DNA of 33,885 nt, taken from the NCBI GenBank assembly GCA_017440965.1, contig JAFSGH010000013.1, forward strand, positions 1 to 33,885. Direction: 5' to 3'. The notes below the pieces were generated by a model, which saw nothing but the letters and a program-made list of their open reading frames with translations, was not told the origin of the DNA and did no database searches. The position numbers and the translations under genes are program-made. Of the stretch, positions 14,976 to 23,127 are shown one piece after another (the first letter of the stretch is position 1; each line of letters starts with the position of its first letter). The DNA is from Clostridia bacterium (GTDB lineage: Bacteria > Bacillota > Clostridia > Oscillospirales > Acutalibacteraceae).

Positions 14976-16337
14976 TTATAACTCCTGAAATATATAATAA
15001 CTGTTATCTGTAGAATCTAATTTCATTGTCATACTTGCCGTGGGAACTAAACCGCCGATCTTAAAGTCAAGGGTCATCGAAATGCCCATGCCGTACTTAT
15101 AATAAGATGCTACAGGCTTGAAGGAAGCGGCATCAATATAATAAATCAATGTAAGATCTGAGCTTAACTTTCCTTTTCCGACAGAAGGCTCGCCGAGAAG
15201 TGCTTTGAATTCCTCAGGGAAGCTGTTTTTTAATTCGTTTTCCGTCTGAGTTTTCAGAGTGCTCATCTGCTTGTTGTAATCCTTTGCATAGATCTTATCA
15301 AATTTTGAAACAGCAGATGAGGTTTTCATAATATCCGTTGTTTCATTGTTCATAACAACGGTTATCTTATACATAGGAGTGAAATTCATAAAATGCCAGT
15401 CACTGATATCATAGGTGGCGCCCTTGTCTGTAGTATAATTGTAGGGAAGAGTGTCAATGAAATCCACATTATTGACCTGTTCAATGGATATTGATCTGAT
15501 ATCGCTGTCGCTGAGATCACTTACCGCATTTTCACCTATTATATAATAACTGTTTGCAGCAGCAAGTCGGTATTCCTTTTCGGAAAATGATGTGGACTTT
15601 TCCGGCTCATCTCCTATAATTTCCTTAAGAGCAGCCAGAGCACCTGTAATTTCGGGAATGGTTGAAACATCCTCCGATTTTGTCACGGTGGTGAAGCTGT
15701 AGGCATTTCCGCCGTCCTTGATATCGTTTACGATGGCGTTAAATGAGGGTATTACTGCTTCACAGCCGGCAACTGTACATTTTGAACCGGAGGTGACACC
15801 TATTTTTGTAAAGGTGTGGTGGGCAGGTAAAACCTCATCAAGCCTTTTACCGCAGTCCTTACAGAGATAATGACCGCTTCCGTCAACTGTGCAGGTGGGA
15901 GCCTTATCAATGATAAGCTCACCGTATAAATGCTTCGTTGAAAGGGGAAGAAGCTCTGCTACTTCATATTCTCCGCATTCACAGTACATTCTTTTTTCAC
16001 CCTGCTTTTTGCAGGTGGAGATATTACTGAGATCAACTCTTGTAAATGCGTGGGTATGAGGCTCCTTTAATTCTTCGAGACCTACCGCAGCTCTTAAGAT
16101 GCTTCTTGCATCTGCAGCATCGACAACGGTGCTGAAGTCTACATCCGCAGCTTTATATGCCTCTTCTGAAAGAGTCTGCAGACCGACGGCGGCGCGAAGA
16201 GCAAGTCTTGCGTCCTCTGCTTCAAGTGTACCGTTTAAGCTTGCATCTCCGATCTTCGCTCCGAGAGCGAAGACGGGAAATACTGTAAGTATCAGCACTG
16301 AAGCTAATAATATGCATAAGACTGAACGAAATTTCAT
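14976..16337 (-). CDS. Secreted dockerin protein with Cys modules and unrecognised C-terminal domain (453 aa)
   Basis: A signal peptide (residues 1 to about 26, ending FALGA) is followed by an N-terminal dockerin-like pair (about 28-95). These are two EF-hand-like repeats ending in ARLALRAAVGL and ARSILRAAVGL; the first loop GDASLNGTLEAEDA and second VDFSTVVDAADA have lost some canonical Asp/Asn Ca2+ ligands. Three Cys modules follow (about 97-195; YCECGEYE, YLCKDCGKRL, then KCTVAGCE). The rest (about 197-453) is a domain I do not recognise, shared with the C-terminus of the 1129-residue protein just upstream. It starts 18 bases after that gene's stop with AAAGGA as ribosome binding site, so the two are co-transcribed tandem paralogues. 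A cohesin-bound or extracellular sensing/binding role is inference. Confidence 0.82.
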   Translation of the reverse strand: MKFRSVLCILLASVLILTVFPVFALGAKIGDASLNGTLEAEDARLALRAAVGLQTLSEEAYKAADVDFSTVVDAADARSILRAAVGLEELKEPHTHAFTRVDLSNISTCKKQGEKRMYCECGEYEVAELLPLSTKHLYGELIIDKAPTCTVDGSGHYLCKDCGKRLDEVLPAHHTFTKIGVTSGSKCTVAGCEAVIPSFNAIVNDIKDGGNAYSFTTVTKSEDVSTIPEITGALAALKEIIGDEPEKSTSFSEKEYRLAAANSYYIIGENAVSDLSDSDIRSISIEQVNNVDFIDTLPYNYTTDKGATYDISDWHFMNFTPMYKITVVMNNETTDIMKTSSAVSKFDKIYAKDYNKQMSTLKTQTENELKNSFPEEFKALLGEPSVGKGKLSSDLTLIYYIDAASFKPVASYYKYGMGISMTLDFKIGGLVPTASMTMKLDSTDNSYYIFQEL

Positions 16338-16355
16338 ATTGCTTTATCCTTTCGT

Positions 16356-19300
16356 TTATCCGAAATAATTGGGGAAGAGATATGCTGAGGAGGTCTTTGT
16401 TGTGATAATGGGATCCATCTCTCCCTTGATGAATATCATATCCATATCTATTTCCTGCTCCATCGTTACGGTTACATCGTAAAGTGCAAGGATAGGCTCA
16501 TAGGTATCAGCATCAAAGAAGTAGGTGATGACTGCATCGGATTTGATCTCGTCAAGAGTCATTACCATTGTGATATCGGAATCGCTTTCCTTTATCTGAA
16601 GCTTACCTGTTTCGGGATCCTTCTTATATTCGCTTGTGTAATCCTCTCTGATATCAATACCCGTGATCTTTTCGAGAGCGGTCTTACTTTCGTTTCCTAA
16701 TTTGGTGTAAGCCTCGTTCTTGATATCAATAGTTACTTTGATAACAGATTCGGATATTGTCTTGTTCTTGTATTCGTTGATGTCATAATTATTCTTTCCG
16801 ACCGTGAATGTATCACTGTAGCCTGAAAGCACGCTTCTTACATTGATGCCGTTAAGGTTTTCAATGCGGATGCTGTCAATATCTGAAGCAGTAAGCTCGG
16901 ATACGGTGTTGTAATTATTCATAATGGGAAGATAGCTTCTGAGATACTTGGTCTTTCTGAATGAATAATCATCGGGAGTATTCTTCATTTCTTCCTCGTA
17001 CATATCTCTGATCGTGGATGTATAAATACCGAAGTCGAACTTTGAATACTTTGTATCTACATGGCTTCTGCCGATGGAGATAAGGGGATTTTCTTCCGTT
17101 ATCGTGGGATAGAAGTTTGCACCCTTTATCTTGTTTGCAACTGTATTGAAGGTGCTTATATTTGTCGCCTTATCTGTGGGAGTATGTCCGCAGCGAACAC
17201 AGGAGAATGCTGTCACATCAGCGTTATAAGCGGATGCAAAGAAGTTGTAATCGTGACCGAGTGCGGGTTCTATCTGTTCGAAGCATTTGATACAGTGCAC
17301 AGCTCTTGTACAAGTAGCAATACCGTCAGCCTTGTGTCCTGTTGCAACGAGAACGACCTCTAAGTTCTGACCTTCTTCGCCTTCACCGCAGCGTGAGCAT
17401 TTACCGTTGAATACCAGTAAGCCGTTTACATCACAGGAGGGCTCTGTTCTTGAAATGAGCTCAAGGTTGTGTCCGAGAGGCTCAGAGGTCTGGACATCCT
17501 CTATCGTATAATCACAGAAGGCACAGAATTTATCGACTGTTTCGGGTGTTGTACAGGTAGCATCAACCCAAGAATCCTGATCGATCTCCATATTGTGTCC
17601 CTGAGTAAGATCCTCTGAAACGATCTTTTCGCAGACTTTACATTTTACGACCTTACGGCAGCTGACTTCTCCGTTGCCTCTTACAGTCTCAGCGGAGTCT
17701 TCAGGAGTACAGGGTGCAAGAGGAACTATCTGTTCTTTTTCATCACCGCAGCCTGCTCTCTGGCATCTTACGGTGACTTTACCTGTTACGAGGCAGGTAG
17801 CTTCTGTTTTTGTTCCTTCAACTTCCTCGTACTTGTGTCCTTCGATCTCGCCGAAATATTCATTCTCCGTAACACCGCAGGCAACAGTCTTTCCGTTGAT
17901 CACGAAGCTTCTCTTACAGCTCTTTATATGGTAGCCTTGCTCTGTGCAGGTGGCTGAAACGGTTGAAACGATCTCGAAATCGTGTCCGCCGAGGCTGTCA
18001 ACAAGATCCCTGATCTCACTGCCTTCCTGATGCTTTGAGCAATATGAACACATTTCTACCGTGTATCCGCTTTCTGTACAGGTGGGAGGAATTACGGTTG
18101 TCTGATAAACATGCTCCTCTGTTGCCTTTATTATGATGTCCTCATCTGAAAGCTCAGTCTGCTGTGCCTCATCAAATTTCTTTAAGCATTCAGTACAGGA
18201 ATAGTAAGCGATATTACCGTCAATGCATACATCCGCTTCTTTTGCATCATAGAGTTTTCCGAAGGAATGAGGCAACTTTTCAATGATTTCGCCGCTTTTG
18301 CTCAGGGCATTACAGCAGGACCAGTGTGTGTCACCCGTGTAGCCCTCTTCTTCACAGCTTGCGGTTTTCTTGTTTTTGATTACGCTTGCAGTGCCGGTAT
18401 GAGCATTGGCGTCAATTTCAGTGTCACTGCCCTCGGCACTTAAAGCATCACAGCAGGACCAGTAGATGTCACCGGTGTAGCCGCCTGCGGTGCAGGTCGC
18501 GGTCTTCTGATTTCTGATGACGGAGGCAGTGCCGGTATGAGCGTTTGCGTCAATTTCAATGTCACTGCCCTCCTCGCTTAAAGCATCACAGCAGGACCAG
18601 TAGATGTCACCGGTATAGCCCTTAGAAGTGCAGGTTGCTGTCTTTTTGTTTTTAACAACGCTTGCAGTACCTGTATGTGCGGCTGCATTGATTGCAATAT
18701 CACTGCCCTGAGTGCTTAAAGCATCACAGCAGGACCAGTAGATGTCACCGGTGTAGCCCTTAGAAGTACAGGTTGCAGTCTTTTTGTTTTTGACAACATT
18801 TGCAGTGCCCGTATGTGCATCGGCATTGATTGCAATATCACTGCCCGGAGCACTTAAAGCATCACAGCAGGACCAGTAGATGTCACCGGTATAGCCCTTA
18901 GAAGTACAGGTTGCAGTCTTTTTGTTTCTGACAACGCTTGCAGTACCCGTATGTGCGGCATTCTTGTAATTTCTGTTTTCCGTAACCGTACAGCGGGAGC
19001 ACTTGTAAACATCATAACCTTTTTCGGTGCAGGTGGGTGTTACGGTGGATACCTTAGTATTGATATCGTGACCGAGCTTGTCCTTTATTATTGCAGAGCA
19101 AACTGAGCAGGTCTGAGCATTAGTACAGTCAGCAGCCTTACCGGGTGTATGTCCCTTTGCGGCAGCGAGAACTGCATTACAAGCTGTGCACTTCTGGGGA
19201 TTCAGACAGTCAGCAGCCTTACCGGGAGTATGTCCCTTTGCGTTTACTGCAGAATCCTTATAGGAATCGTTACAGTTTTTGCAGGTATGGGTAGTATAAC

Positions 19301-19745
19301 CGCCTGCTGTACAGGTGGGAAGCGTTTTGATGCTTACATAATCATGTCCTGTCTTGGGAATGACCTCTGTGTATGTATCCTCACCGCATTCACAGCTGAA
19401 GGTCTTTATGCCGTCCTCTGTGCAGGTTGCTTGCTTTGTAACGGTGCCGTTGAAAGCGTGCGTATGGGGATTTTTTAATTCTTCAAGACCGACTGCGGCT
19501 CTTAAGATGCTTCTTGCGTCTGCAGCATCAACAGTACCGCTGAAATCTACATCAGCAGCCTTGTATGCTTCTTCTGAAAGAGTCTGCAGACCGACGGCAG
19601 CTCTCAGAGCAAGTCGGGCGTCTTCTGCTTCAAGTCCGCCGCTGTCATTAACATCGCCTATCATAAAAGCTGACGCAGTTATGAGTGCGAAGGACATCAG
19701 CAGAACAGCAACTGCGGCAATTGCCGACAGAATGTGTTTTTTCAT
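16356..19745 (-). CDS. Large secreted dockerin protein with tandem Cys modules (1129 aa)
   Basis: A signal peptide (MKKHILSAIAAVAVLLMSFA...) is followed by a dockerin-like pair (about 28-95) nearly identical to its downstream paralogue but with better Ca2+ loops (GDVNDSGGLEAEDA, VDFSGTVDAADA). The centre (about 97-850) is a long string of Cys modules with patterns such as CTEDGIKTFSCECG, CTAGGYTTHTCKNC and CNPQKCTAC-like pairs. Five tandem 46-residue copies (YTGDIYWSCCDALS) lie at 18270-18953. The last ~270 residues form the unrecognised domain shared with the 453-residue protein, including VITYFFDADTYEPILALYDV. ATG with GGAGGT upstream; own promoter at 19816-19844. Probable extracellular, cohesin-attachable protein; the four-Cys/His modules could bind metal or be disulphide-linked. 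Confidence 0.82.
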   Translation of the reverse strand: MKKHILSAIAAVAVLLMSFALITASAFMIGDVNDSGGLEAEDARLALRAAVGLQTLSEEAYKAADVDFSGTVDAADARSILRAAVGLEELKNPHTHAFNGTVTKQATCTEDGIKTFSCECGEDTYTEVIPKTGHDYVSIKTLPTCTAGGYTTHTCKNCNDSYKDSAVNAKGHTPGKAADCLNPQKCTACNAVLAAAKGHTPGKAADCTNAQTCSVCSAIIKDKLGHDINTKVSTVTPTCTEKGYDVYKCSRCTVTENRNYKNAAHTGTASVVRNKKTATCTSKGYTGDIYWSCCDALSAPGSDIAINADAHTGTANVVKNKKTATCTSKGYTGDIYWSCCDALSTQGSDIAINAAAHTGTASVVKNKKTATCTSKGYTGDIYWSCCDALSEEGSDIEIDANAHTGTASVIRNQKTATCTAGGYTGDIYWSCCDALSAEGSDTEIDANAHTGTASVIKNKKTASCEEEGYTGDTHWSCCNALSKSGEIIEKLPHSFGKLYDAKEADVCIDGNIAYYSCTECLKKFDEAQQTELSDEDIIIKATEEHVYQTTVIPPTCTESGYTVEMCSYCSKHQEGSEIRDLVDSLGGHDFEIVSTVSATCTEQGYHIKSCKRSFVINGKTVACGVTENEYFGEIEGHKYEEVEGTKTEATCLVTGKVTVRCQRAGCGDEKEQIVPLAPCTPEDSAETVRGNGEVSCRKVVKCKVCEKIVSEDLTQGHNMEIDQDSWVDATCTTPETVDKFCAFCDYTIEDVQTSEPLGHNLELISRTEPSCDVNGLLVFNGKCSRCGEGEEGQNLEVVLVATGHKADGIATCTRAVHCIKCFEQIEPALGHDYNFFASAYNADVTAFSCVRCGHTPTDKATNISTFNTVANKIKGANFYPTITEENPLISIGRSHVDTKYSKFDFGIYTSTIRDMYEEEMKNTPDDYSFRKTKYLRSYLPIMNNYNTVSELTASDIDSIRIENLNGINVRSVLSGYSDTFTVGKNNYDINEYKNKTISESVIKVTIDIKNEAYTKLGNESKTALEKITGIDIREDYTSEYKKDPETGKLQIKESDSDITMVMTLDEIKSDAVITYFFDADTYEPILALYDVTVTMEQEIDMDMIFIKGEMDPIITTKTSSAYLFPNYFG
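18270..18953 (-). repeat. Five tandem 138-bp coding repeats (46 aa each, last 44 aa)
   Basis: Inside the 1129-residue gene. Copies begin with His-Thr-Gly-Thr-Ala and contain KKTATCTSKGYTGDIYWSCC; spacing is exactly 138 bases four times (for example AGCATCACAGCAGGACCAG at about 18444, 18582, 18720, 18858). The copy nearest the protein C-terminus is diverged and two residues shorter. This is recent in-frame tandem duplication. Confidence 0.9.
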
Positions 19746-19765
19746 ATTGTGACCTCCGTGTCATT

Positions 19766-19782
19766 TGCATATAAAATATGCA
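19766..19782. promoter_or_regulatory. Palindrome in the leader of the dockerin operon
   Basis: TGCATA-TAAAA-TATGCA, a 6-5-6 inverted repeat about 20-37 bases before the ATG and downstream of the promoter. It could be an operator or a leader hairpin; no regulator is adjacent. Confidence 0.4.
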
Positions 19783-19815
19783 TTTCATTTTATGGGCAGA
19801 AACCCACTTATACAA

Positions 19816-19844
19816 ATTATACATCACGGCACTTATTATATCAA
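19816..19844 (-). promoter_or_regulatory. Promoter of the dockerin operon
   Basis: Minus strand TTGATA, 17 bases, TATAAT (19816-19821 on the complement). It gives a leader of about 65 bases. Confidence 0.78.
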
Positions 19845-19854
19845 TATATTTTAA

Positions 19855-19897
19855 TAAAAAAGGACCTTGAACTTTTTACCAAAGTTCAGGTCCTTAA
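19855..19897 (-). terminator. Terminator of the Crp/ABC transporter operon
   Basis: Minus strand AAGGACC-TGAACTTT, loop GGTAA, AAAGTTCAAGGTCCTT (one bulge), followed by a run of T. It lies 22 bases after the ATPase stop. Confidence 0.88.
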
Positions 19898-19918
19898 TAT
19901 GTGAACATTTTATGAATT

Positions 19919-20482
19919 TTAGTCTATTGATATTTTGCAGGTGCTTAGATATCCGAGAGAGAATTCATCGTGAGTAATAAGAAGAGCGGTTTTTCCTTCG
20001 ATCTCCTCTTTGATCAGCTGTGCTATCTCTCGGAGCGTATCCTCATCAAGCTCTCTCAGGGGCTCATCAAGAAAATAGATATCTCCGCCGTAGCTGAGCG
20101 CTCTTGCTATGGCAAGGCGTCTTTTCATACCTCCGCTGAGCTTTCCCGCCTTTTTATCGGCATCCTCCGAAAGACGGCATCTTTCAAGAAAATACATTGC
20201 CCTTTCTCTGTCGGGGGCAACGGCGAGTATATTTTCCAGCACGCTTTTATTTTCAAGAAGTCTGTTTTCCTGAAAAACATAGGTGCATTTTACATCTGAG
20301 GAGAATACTATCTGCCCCTCGTCAGGCTTTTCAAGACCTGCGATTATTCTCATAAGCGTGGTTTTGCCGCTGCCCGATGCACCTGTTATTGCAGTACAGC
20401 TGCCTTTTTTTACGGAAAAAGAGATATTTTTCAGCACGCTTTTGCCTTCATATGATTTTGATATGCCTTTGATCTCTATCAT
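19919..20482 (-). CDS. ABC transporter ATP-binding protein, NitT/TauT type
   Basis: A 187-residue ATPase that powers the adjacent importer. Walker A is GASGSGKTT (about 34-42), the Q-loop YVFQENRLL, signature LSGGMKRR, Walker B IYFLDEPLRELD, and the H-loop ITHDE. It is short for the SsuB/TauB group (usually 230-260) because it ends soon after the H-loop; all catalytic motifs are present. Its ATG overlaps the permease stop by 4 bases (ATGA) with GGAGGTG as ribosome binding site. It is the last gene of the operon, followed by a terminator. Confidence 0.92.
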   Translation of the reverse strand: MIEIKGISKSYEGKSVLKNISFSVKKGSCTAITGASGSGKTTLMRIIAGLEKPDEGQIVFSSDVKCTYVFQENRLLENKSVLENILAVAPDRERAMYFLERCRLSEDADKKAGKLSGGMKRRLAIARALSYGGDIYFLDEPLRELDEDTLREIAQLIKEEIEGKTALLITHDEFSLGYLSTCKISID

Positions 20483-21246
20483 TTCACACCTCCGTGCTTT
20501 TTAAGAAGAATACCTAACAGCTTTTCAAGCGCTACGCTGAGAACAATGACCGTAAGCGTCCAGGCAAAAAGAGACGGTGTTTCAAGATATACCTTTGCAT
20601 TCTGAATACCTGCACCGATGGTCTCTGAGGGAGTGCAGATGACCTCTGCCGCAATTCCTGCCTTCCAGGAAAGCCCCATTGCGGTTTTTGCCGCCGCCGA
20701 AAAATAGGGAAGTACGGCAGGTATATATATATCTTTAAGCATTCTTTTCTTTGACATACGGAAAAATGAAGCCATTTCAAGCAGTTTTTTATCGGGAGAG
20801 GAAATACCCTCAGAGATATTTGCCCATACTATGGGGACAGTGATCAGGGCACAGGTGAAAACAGGCACCTTTTTGGATGACATAAGAACGAGAGCAAGAA
20901 CGATAAAGGAAGCAACGGGCGTAGCCTTGATAAGATGAAGCACCGGCTCAGATAATGCCTTGATGATACCGCTAAGTGAGGTAATAATGCCCAGTATCAC
21001 ACCTGCAAGAAGTCCCGCAAGCCATCCGAGAACAACCTTATAAAGAGAATTGAAGCAGGAAATGTAAAATTCCTTTTCTGTAGCCAATTGACCGAATGCA
21101 TTTAAAACGGAATAAGGAGAAGGAAAAAGAATTTCCATCCCCATTATTTCGGAGACACCGTACCACACCGCAAGCCAGAATAAAAGGACAAGCGGTGTTT
21201 TAAGGTGTTTCATGACTGTATTATTTCGGATAAGATCGGTTTTCAT
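20479..21246 (-). CDS. ABC transporter permease, NitT/TauT type
   Basis: A 255-residue inner-membrane permease of the binding-protein-dependent (BPD_transp_1) family with about six membrane helices. The EAA-type loop for ATPase contact is seen around DKKLLEMASFFRMSKKRMLK ... IYIPAVLPY. GLSWKAGIAAEV matches the conserved G-x-x-W-K/G segment of the SsuC/TauC/NrtB group. The start at 21246 is chosen because it overlaps the upstream stop (TAATG), suggesting coupling; an internal ATG 16 codons later (MKHLK) is possible, as neither has a clear ribosome binding site. Confidence 0.9.
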   Translation of the reverse strand: MKTDLIRNNTVMKHLKTPLVLLFWLAVWYGVSEIMGMEILFPSPYSVLNAFGQLATEKEFYISCFNSLYKVVLGWLAGLLAGVILGIITSLSGIIKALSEPVLHLIKATPVASFIVLALVLMSSKKVPVFTCALITVPIVWANISEGISSPDKKLLEMASFFRMSKKRMLKDIYIPAVLPYFSAAAKTAMGLSWKAGIAAEVICTPSETIGAGIQNAKVYLETPSLFAWTLTVIVLSVALEKLLGILLKKHGGVK

Positions 21247-22259
21247 TATTCTGTGATGCAATAGAATGCGTCACCGGGAAGCTCGCCGCCTACAGAAGCG
21301 GGATTTGAGGAATGAAGAACGGAGAGATAATTGCTTACATTAGTCTTCATTTCAGCACCGGTCATACATACTATATTGCAGTTGGGGATAGCCTTTGATG
21401 CGATTGCGGCCTTTGCGATATCGAACTTTTCGATAACCGCGCCTGCTGCTGCGGGATCCTCGTTTACCTTTGCTACGGATGCGGCATAATCGTTAAGGAA
21501 AGCCTTGACTGCTTCGGGATTTTCATCGTAGAAATCAGCTCTTACTGCGATACAGCCCATTGTGAGCTCATTTCCGCCGAGTGCCTTCCATTCCTTTGTA
21601 AGATCAATTGCTACGCTGTAGCCGGCATCCTTTGCCTTCATCTGTGTAACAAAGGGCTCGGGAAGAAGGATGACCTCATATTTCTCTGCAACAGCCTTTG
21701 TTATTACTTCTGCGTGCTCGCTTGCATATTCTACCTTTACATCGGTAAGTCCGTTTTTCTCAAGAATATAATTGAGAACATACTCTGTTGTTGTGCCCTT
21801 ACCTGCACTGAGAACGGTCTTTCCTGCAAGATCGGCTACGGTCTTGATGCTTTCGTTGTTGCTCATAAGATAGATAACACCGAGAGTGTTTACTGCAAGG
21901 ATCTTTACCTTGCCCTCTGTCTTCTTGTTGAGAACTGCCGCAACATTTGTGGGAAGTGCAGCCATATCAAGCTCCTTATTTATAAGAGAAGCCTGAAGTA
22001 CATCGGGAGCGGCTGCAAGAGTAAGATCGTAATCTGCTTCTGCCGTGCCCTTCTCATCGGCATCGAGAAGCATTGCTGCGCCCATACCTGTAGGGCCCTT
22101 AAGAAGACCGATGTTGATAACTGCCTTTTCTGCGGCAGCGGTAGTCTCTTCTGCGGCTGTGGTGTCAACTGCTGTTGTTTCCTCGGCTGAAGTGCCGCAG
22201 GAAGCAAGGATAAGTGATATGCAGAGCAAGGCTGCAATTACGGATAATAATTTTTTCAT
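21246..22259 (-). CDS. Substrate-binding lipoprotein of NitT/TauT-type ABC importer
   Basis: A 337-residue lipoprotein. The signal sequence ends in the lipobox LASC (Cys21), followed by a Thr/Ala/Glu-rich linker and a periplasmic-binding-protein type II fold of the NMT1/SsuA-like group (NIGLLKGPTGMGAAML, DVLQASLINKELDMAALPTNV, LAGKTVLSAGKGTTTEYVL, LLPEPFVTQM). Family members bind nitrate, sulfonates, taurine or pyrimidine precursors; residues seen do not decide the ligand. Its ATG overlaps the Crp-family gene by 4 bases (ATGA), and AAAGGAAAG-like sequence upstream serves as ribosome binding site. Order regulator, binding protein, permease, ATPase is one operon. Confidence 0.92.
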   Translation of the reverse strand: MKKLLSVIAALLCISLILASCGTSAEETTAVDTTAAEETTAAAEKAVINIGLLKGPTGMGAAMLLDADEKGTAEADYDLTLAAAPDVLQASLINKELDMAALPTNVAAVLNKKTEGKVKILAVNTLGVIYLMSNNESIKTVADLAGKTVLSAGKGTTTEYVLNYILEKNGLTDVKVEYASEHAEVITKAVAEKYEVILLPEPFVTQMKAKDAGYSVAIDLTKEWKALGGNELTMGCIAVRADFYDENPEAVKAFLNDYAASVAKVNEDPAAAGAVIEKFDIAKAAIASKAIPNCNIVCMTGAEMKTNVSNYLSVLHSSNPASVGGELPGDAFYCITE

Positions 22260-22930
22260 AGTGTTTCTTTCCTTTCAGGGGGTATATTTATTGTTATCAC
22301 TTTTCCGTTCTTTGTCAGAAAGCCCTCCTTTGTCAGCTCGTCAAAGGCGCGGTAAAGAGATGTTCTGCCTATGGAGAGGAGTAAAGCCAGCTTCTGATAT
22401 GAAACAGGAAGTGTAAACGTACTTGAATTGAGCTTTTGTGCCGTATCCGTGAGATAGCTTCTGAGTGCAGAGGATACCTGCGGAGCGGAAAGCTTATCGA
22501 TTTTTTCATTTAAGAAATGAATCTTATTGCTTAAGATTCTGAGGAAGCTTTCAAGAATAACGGGCTCAGAGCGGAAAAGCTTCTCTAACTGTGCTTTGGT
22601 GATAAAAAGGAGTCTGACATCGGTCTTTGCCGTGACCGTGGTAGGGAAGGAGTCCTTCTCACTGAAGACACCGGACATTCCGAAACAGTTTCCTTCAGAC
22701 AGAAGACTCATATACAGATCTCCTTCTCCCGTGTGCTTCCACACCTCTGCTTTTCCCTTGAGTATTACGGCGAGTCCTTTTTCGTAATGTGTCGGGGTAA
22801 AAATATCCTCGCCTGAGGTATATTTCAGTTTTCTGTACTCTGAATTGCTTATGAGCTCTGTCAGCAGCTTTTCGTCTGCATTACTGAAAACGGCACAGCA
22901 CTTAAGTGCCTCAATATCTGATTTTTTCAT
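22256..22930 (-). CDS. Crp/Fnr-family transcription regulator
   Basis: A 224-residue regulator. Residues about 10-130 form the cyclic-nucleotide-binding-like barrel (GLAVILKGKAEVW, LLSEGNCFGMSGVF), then a dimerisation helix and a C-terminal winged helix (about 150-220) with recognition region YQKLALLLSIGRTSLYRAFDEL. It lacks the four-Cys iron-sulphur set of FNR; only a CC pair lies at the N-terminus, so the signal is unknown. It is the first gene of the ABC importer operon and overlaps the binding-protein gene by 4 bases. A perfect 16-bp palindrome sits just downstream of its own -10 box, so autorepression and transporter control are likely. Confidence 0.9.
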   Translation of the reverse strand: MKKSDIEALKCCAVFSNADEKLLTELISNSEYRKLKYTSGEDIFTPTHYEKGLAVILKGKAEVWKHTGEGDLYMSLLSEGNCFGMSGVFSEKDSFPTTVTAKTDVRLLFITKAQLEKLFRSEPVILESFLRILSNKIHFLNEKIDKLSAPQVSSALRSYLTDTAQKLNSSTFTLPVSYQKLALLLSIGRTSLYRAFDELTKEGFLTKNGKVITINIPPERKETL

Positions 22931-22963
22931 TTTTTTATCACCGCTTAAAAAATCTCAAAAAAC

Positions 22964-22979
22964 TGTTCCTTATGGAACA
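22964..22979. promoter_or_regulatory. Palindromic operator at the Crp-family promoter
   Basis: TGTTCC-TTAT-GGAACA, a perfect 6-4-6 inverted repeat, in the size class of Crp/Fnr sites. It begins at the last base of the -10 box and covers the transcription start, a position expected to repress. Confidence 0.72.
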
Positions 22980-23007
22980 TTATATGAGTAATTCTTTGCT
23001 TTGTCAA
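22979..23007 (-). promoter_or_regulatory. Perfect sigma-A promoter of the Crp/ABC operon
   Basis: Minus strand TTGACA, 17 bases, TATAAT, with no mismatch. It lies about 50 bases before the regulator ATG. Confidence 0.9.
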
Positions 23008-23055
23008 TAGTTTAACAAAGTATTTTTTGTAATTTCAGGTAAAAATAAAAAGTTC

Positions 23056-23084
23056 TTGAATTATTATAAGCTTTATAGTATAAT
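23056..23084 (+). promoter_or_regulatory. Promoter of the secreted LCAT-like gene
   Basis: TTGAAT (23056-23061), 17 bases, TATAAT (23079-23084), 44 bases before the ATG at 23128. It excludes in-frame starts upstream of that ATG. Confidence 0.78.
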
Positions 23085-23127
23085 TAACATAATAAATGCC
23101 TTTTATAAGGATACGGAGGTCAATTTA

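Noticed and set aside
18270-18953. Possible CRISPR array from regular repeats
   Set aside because: The 138-base period is in frame and encodes a 46-residue protein repeat within a long gene.
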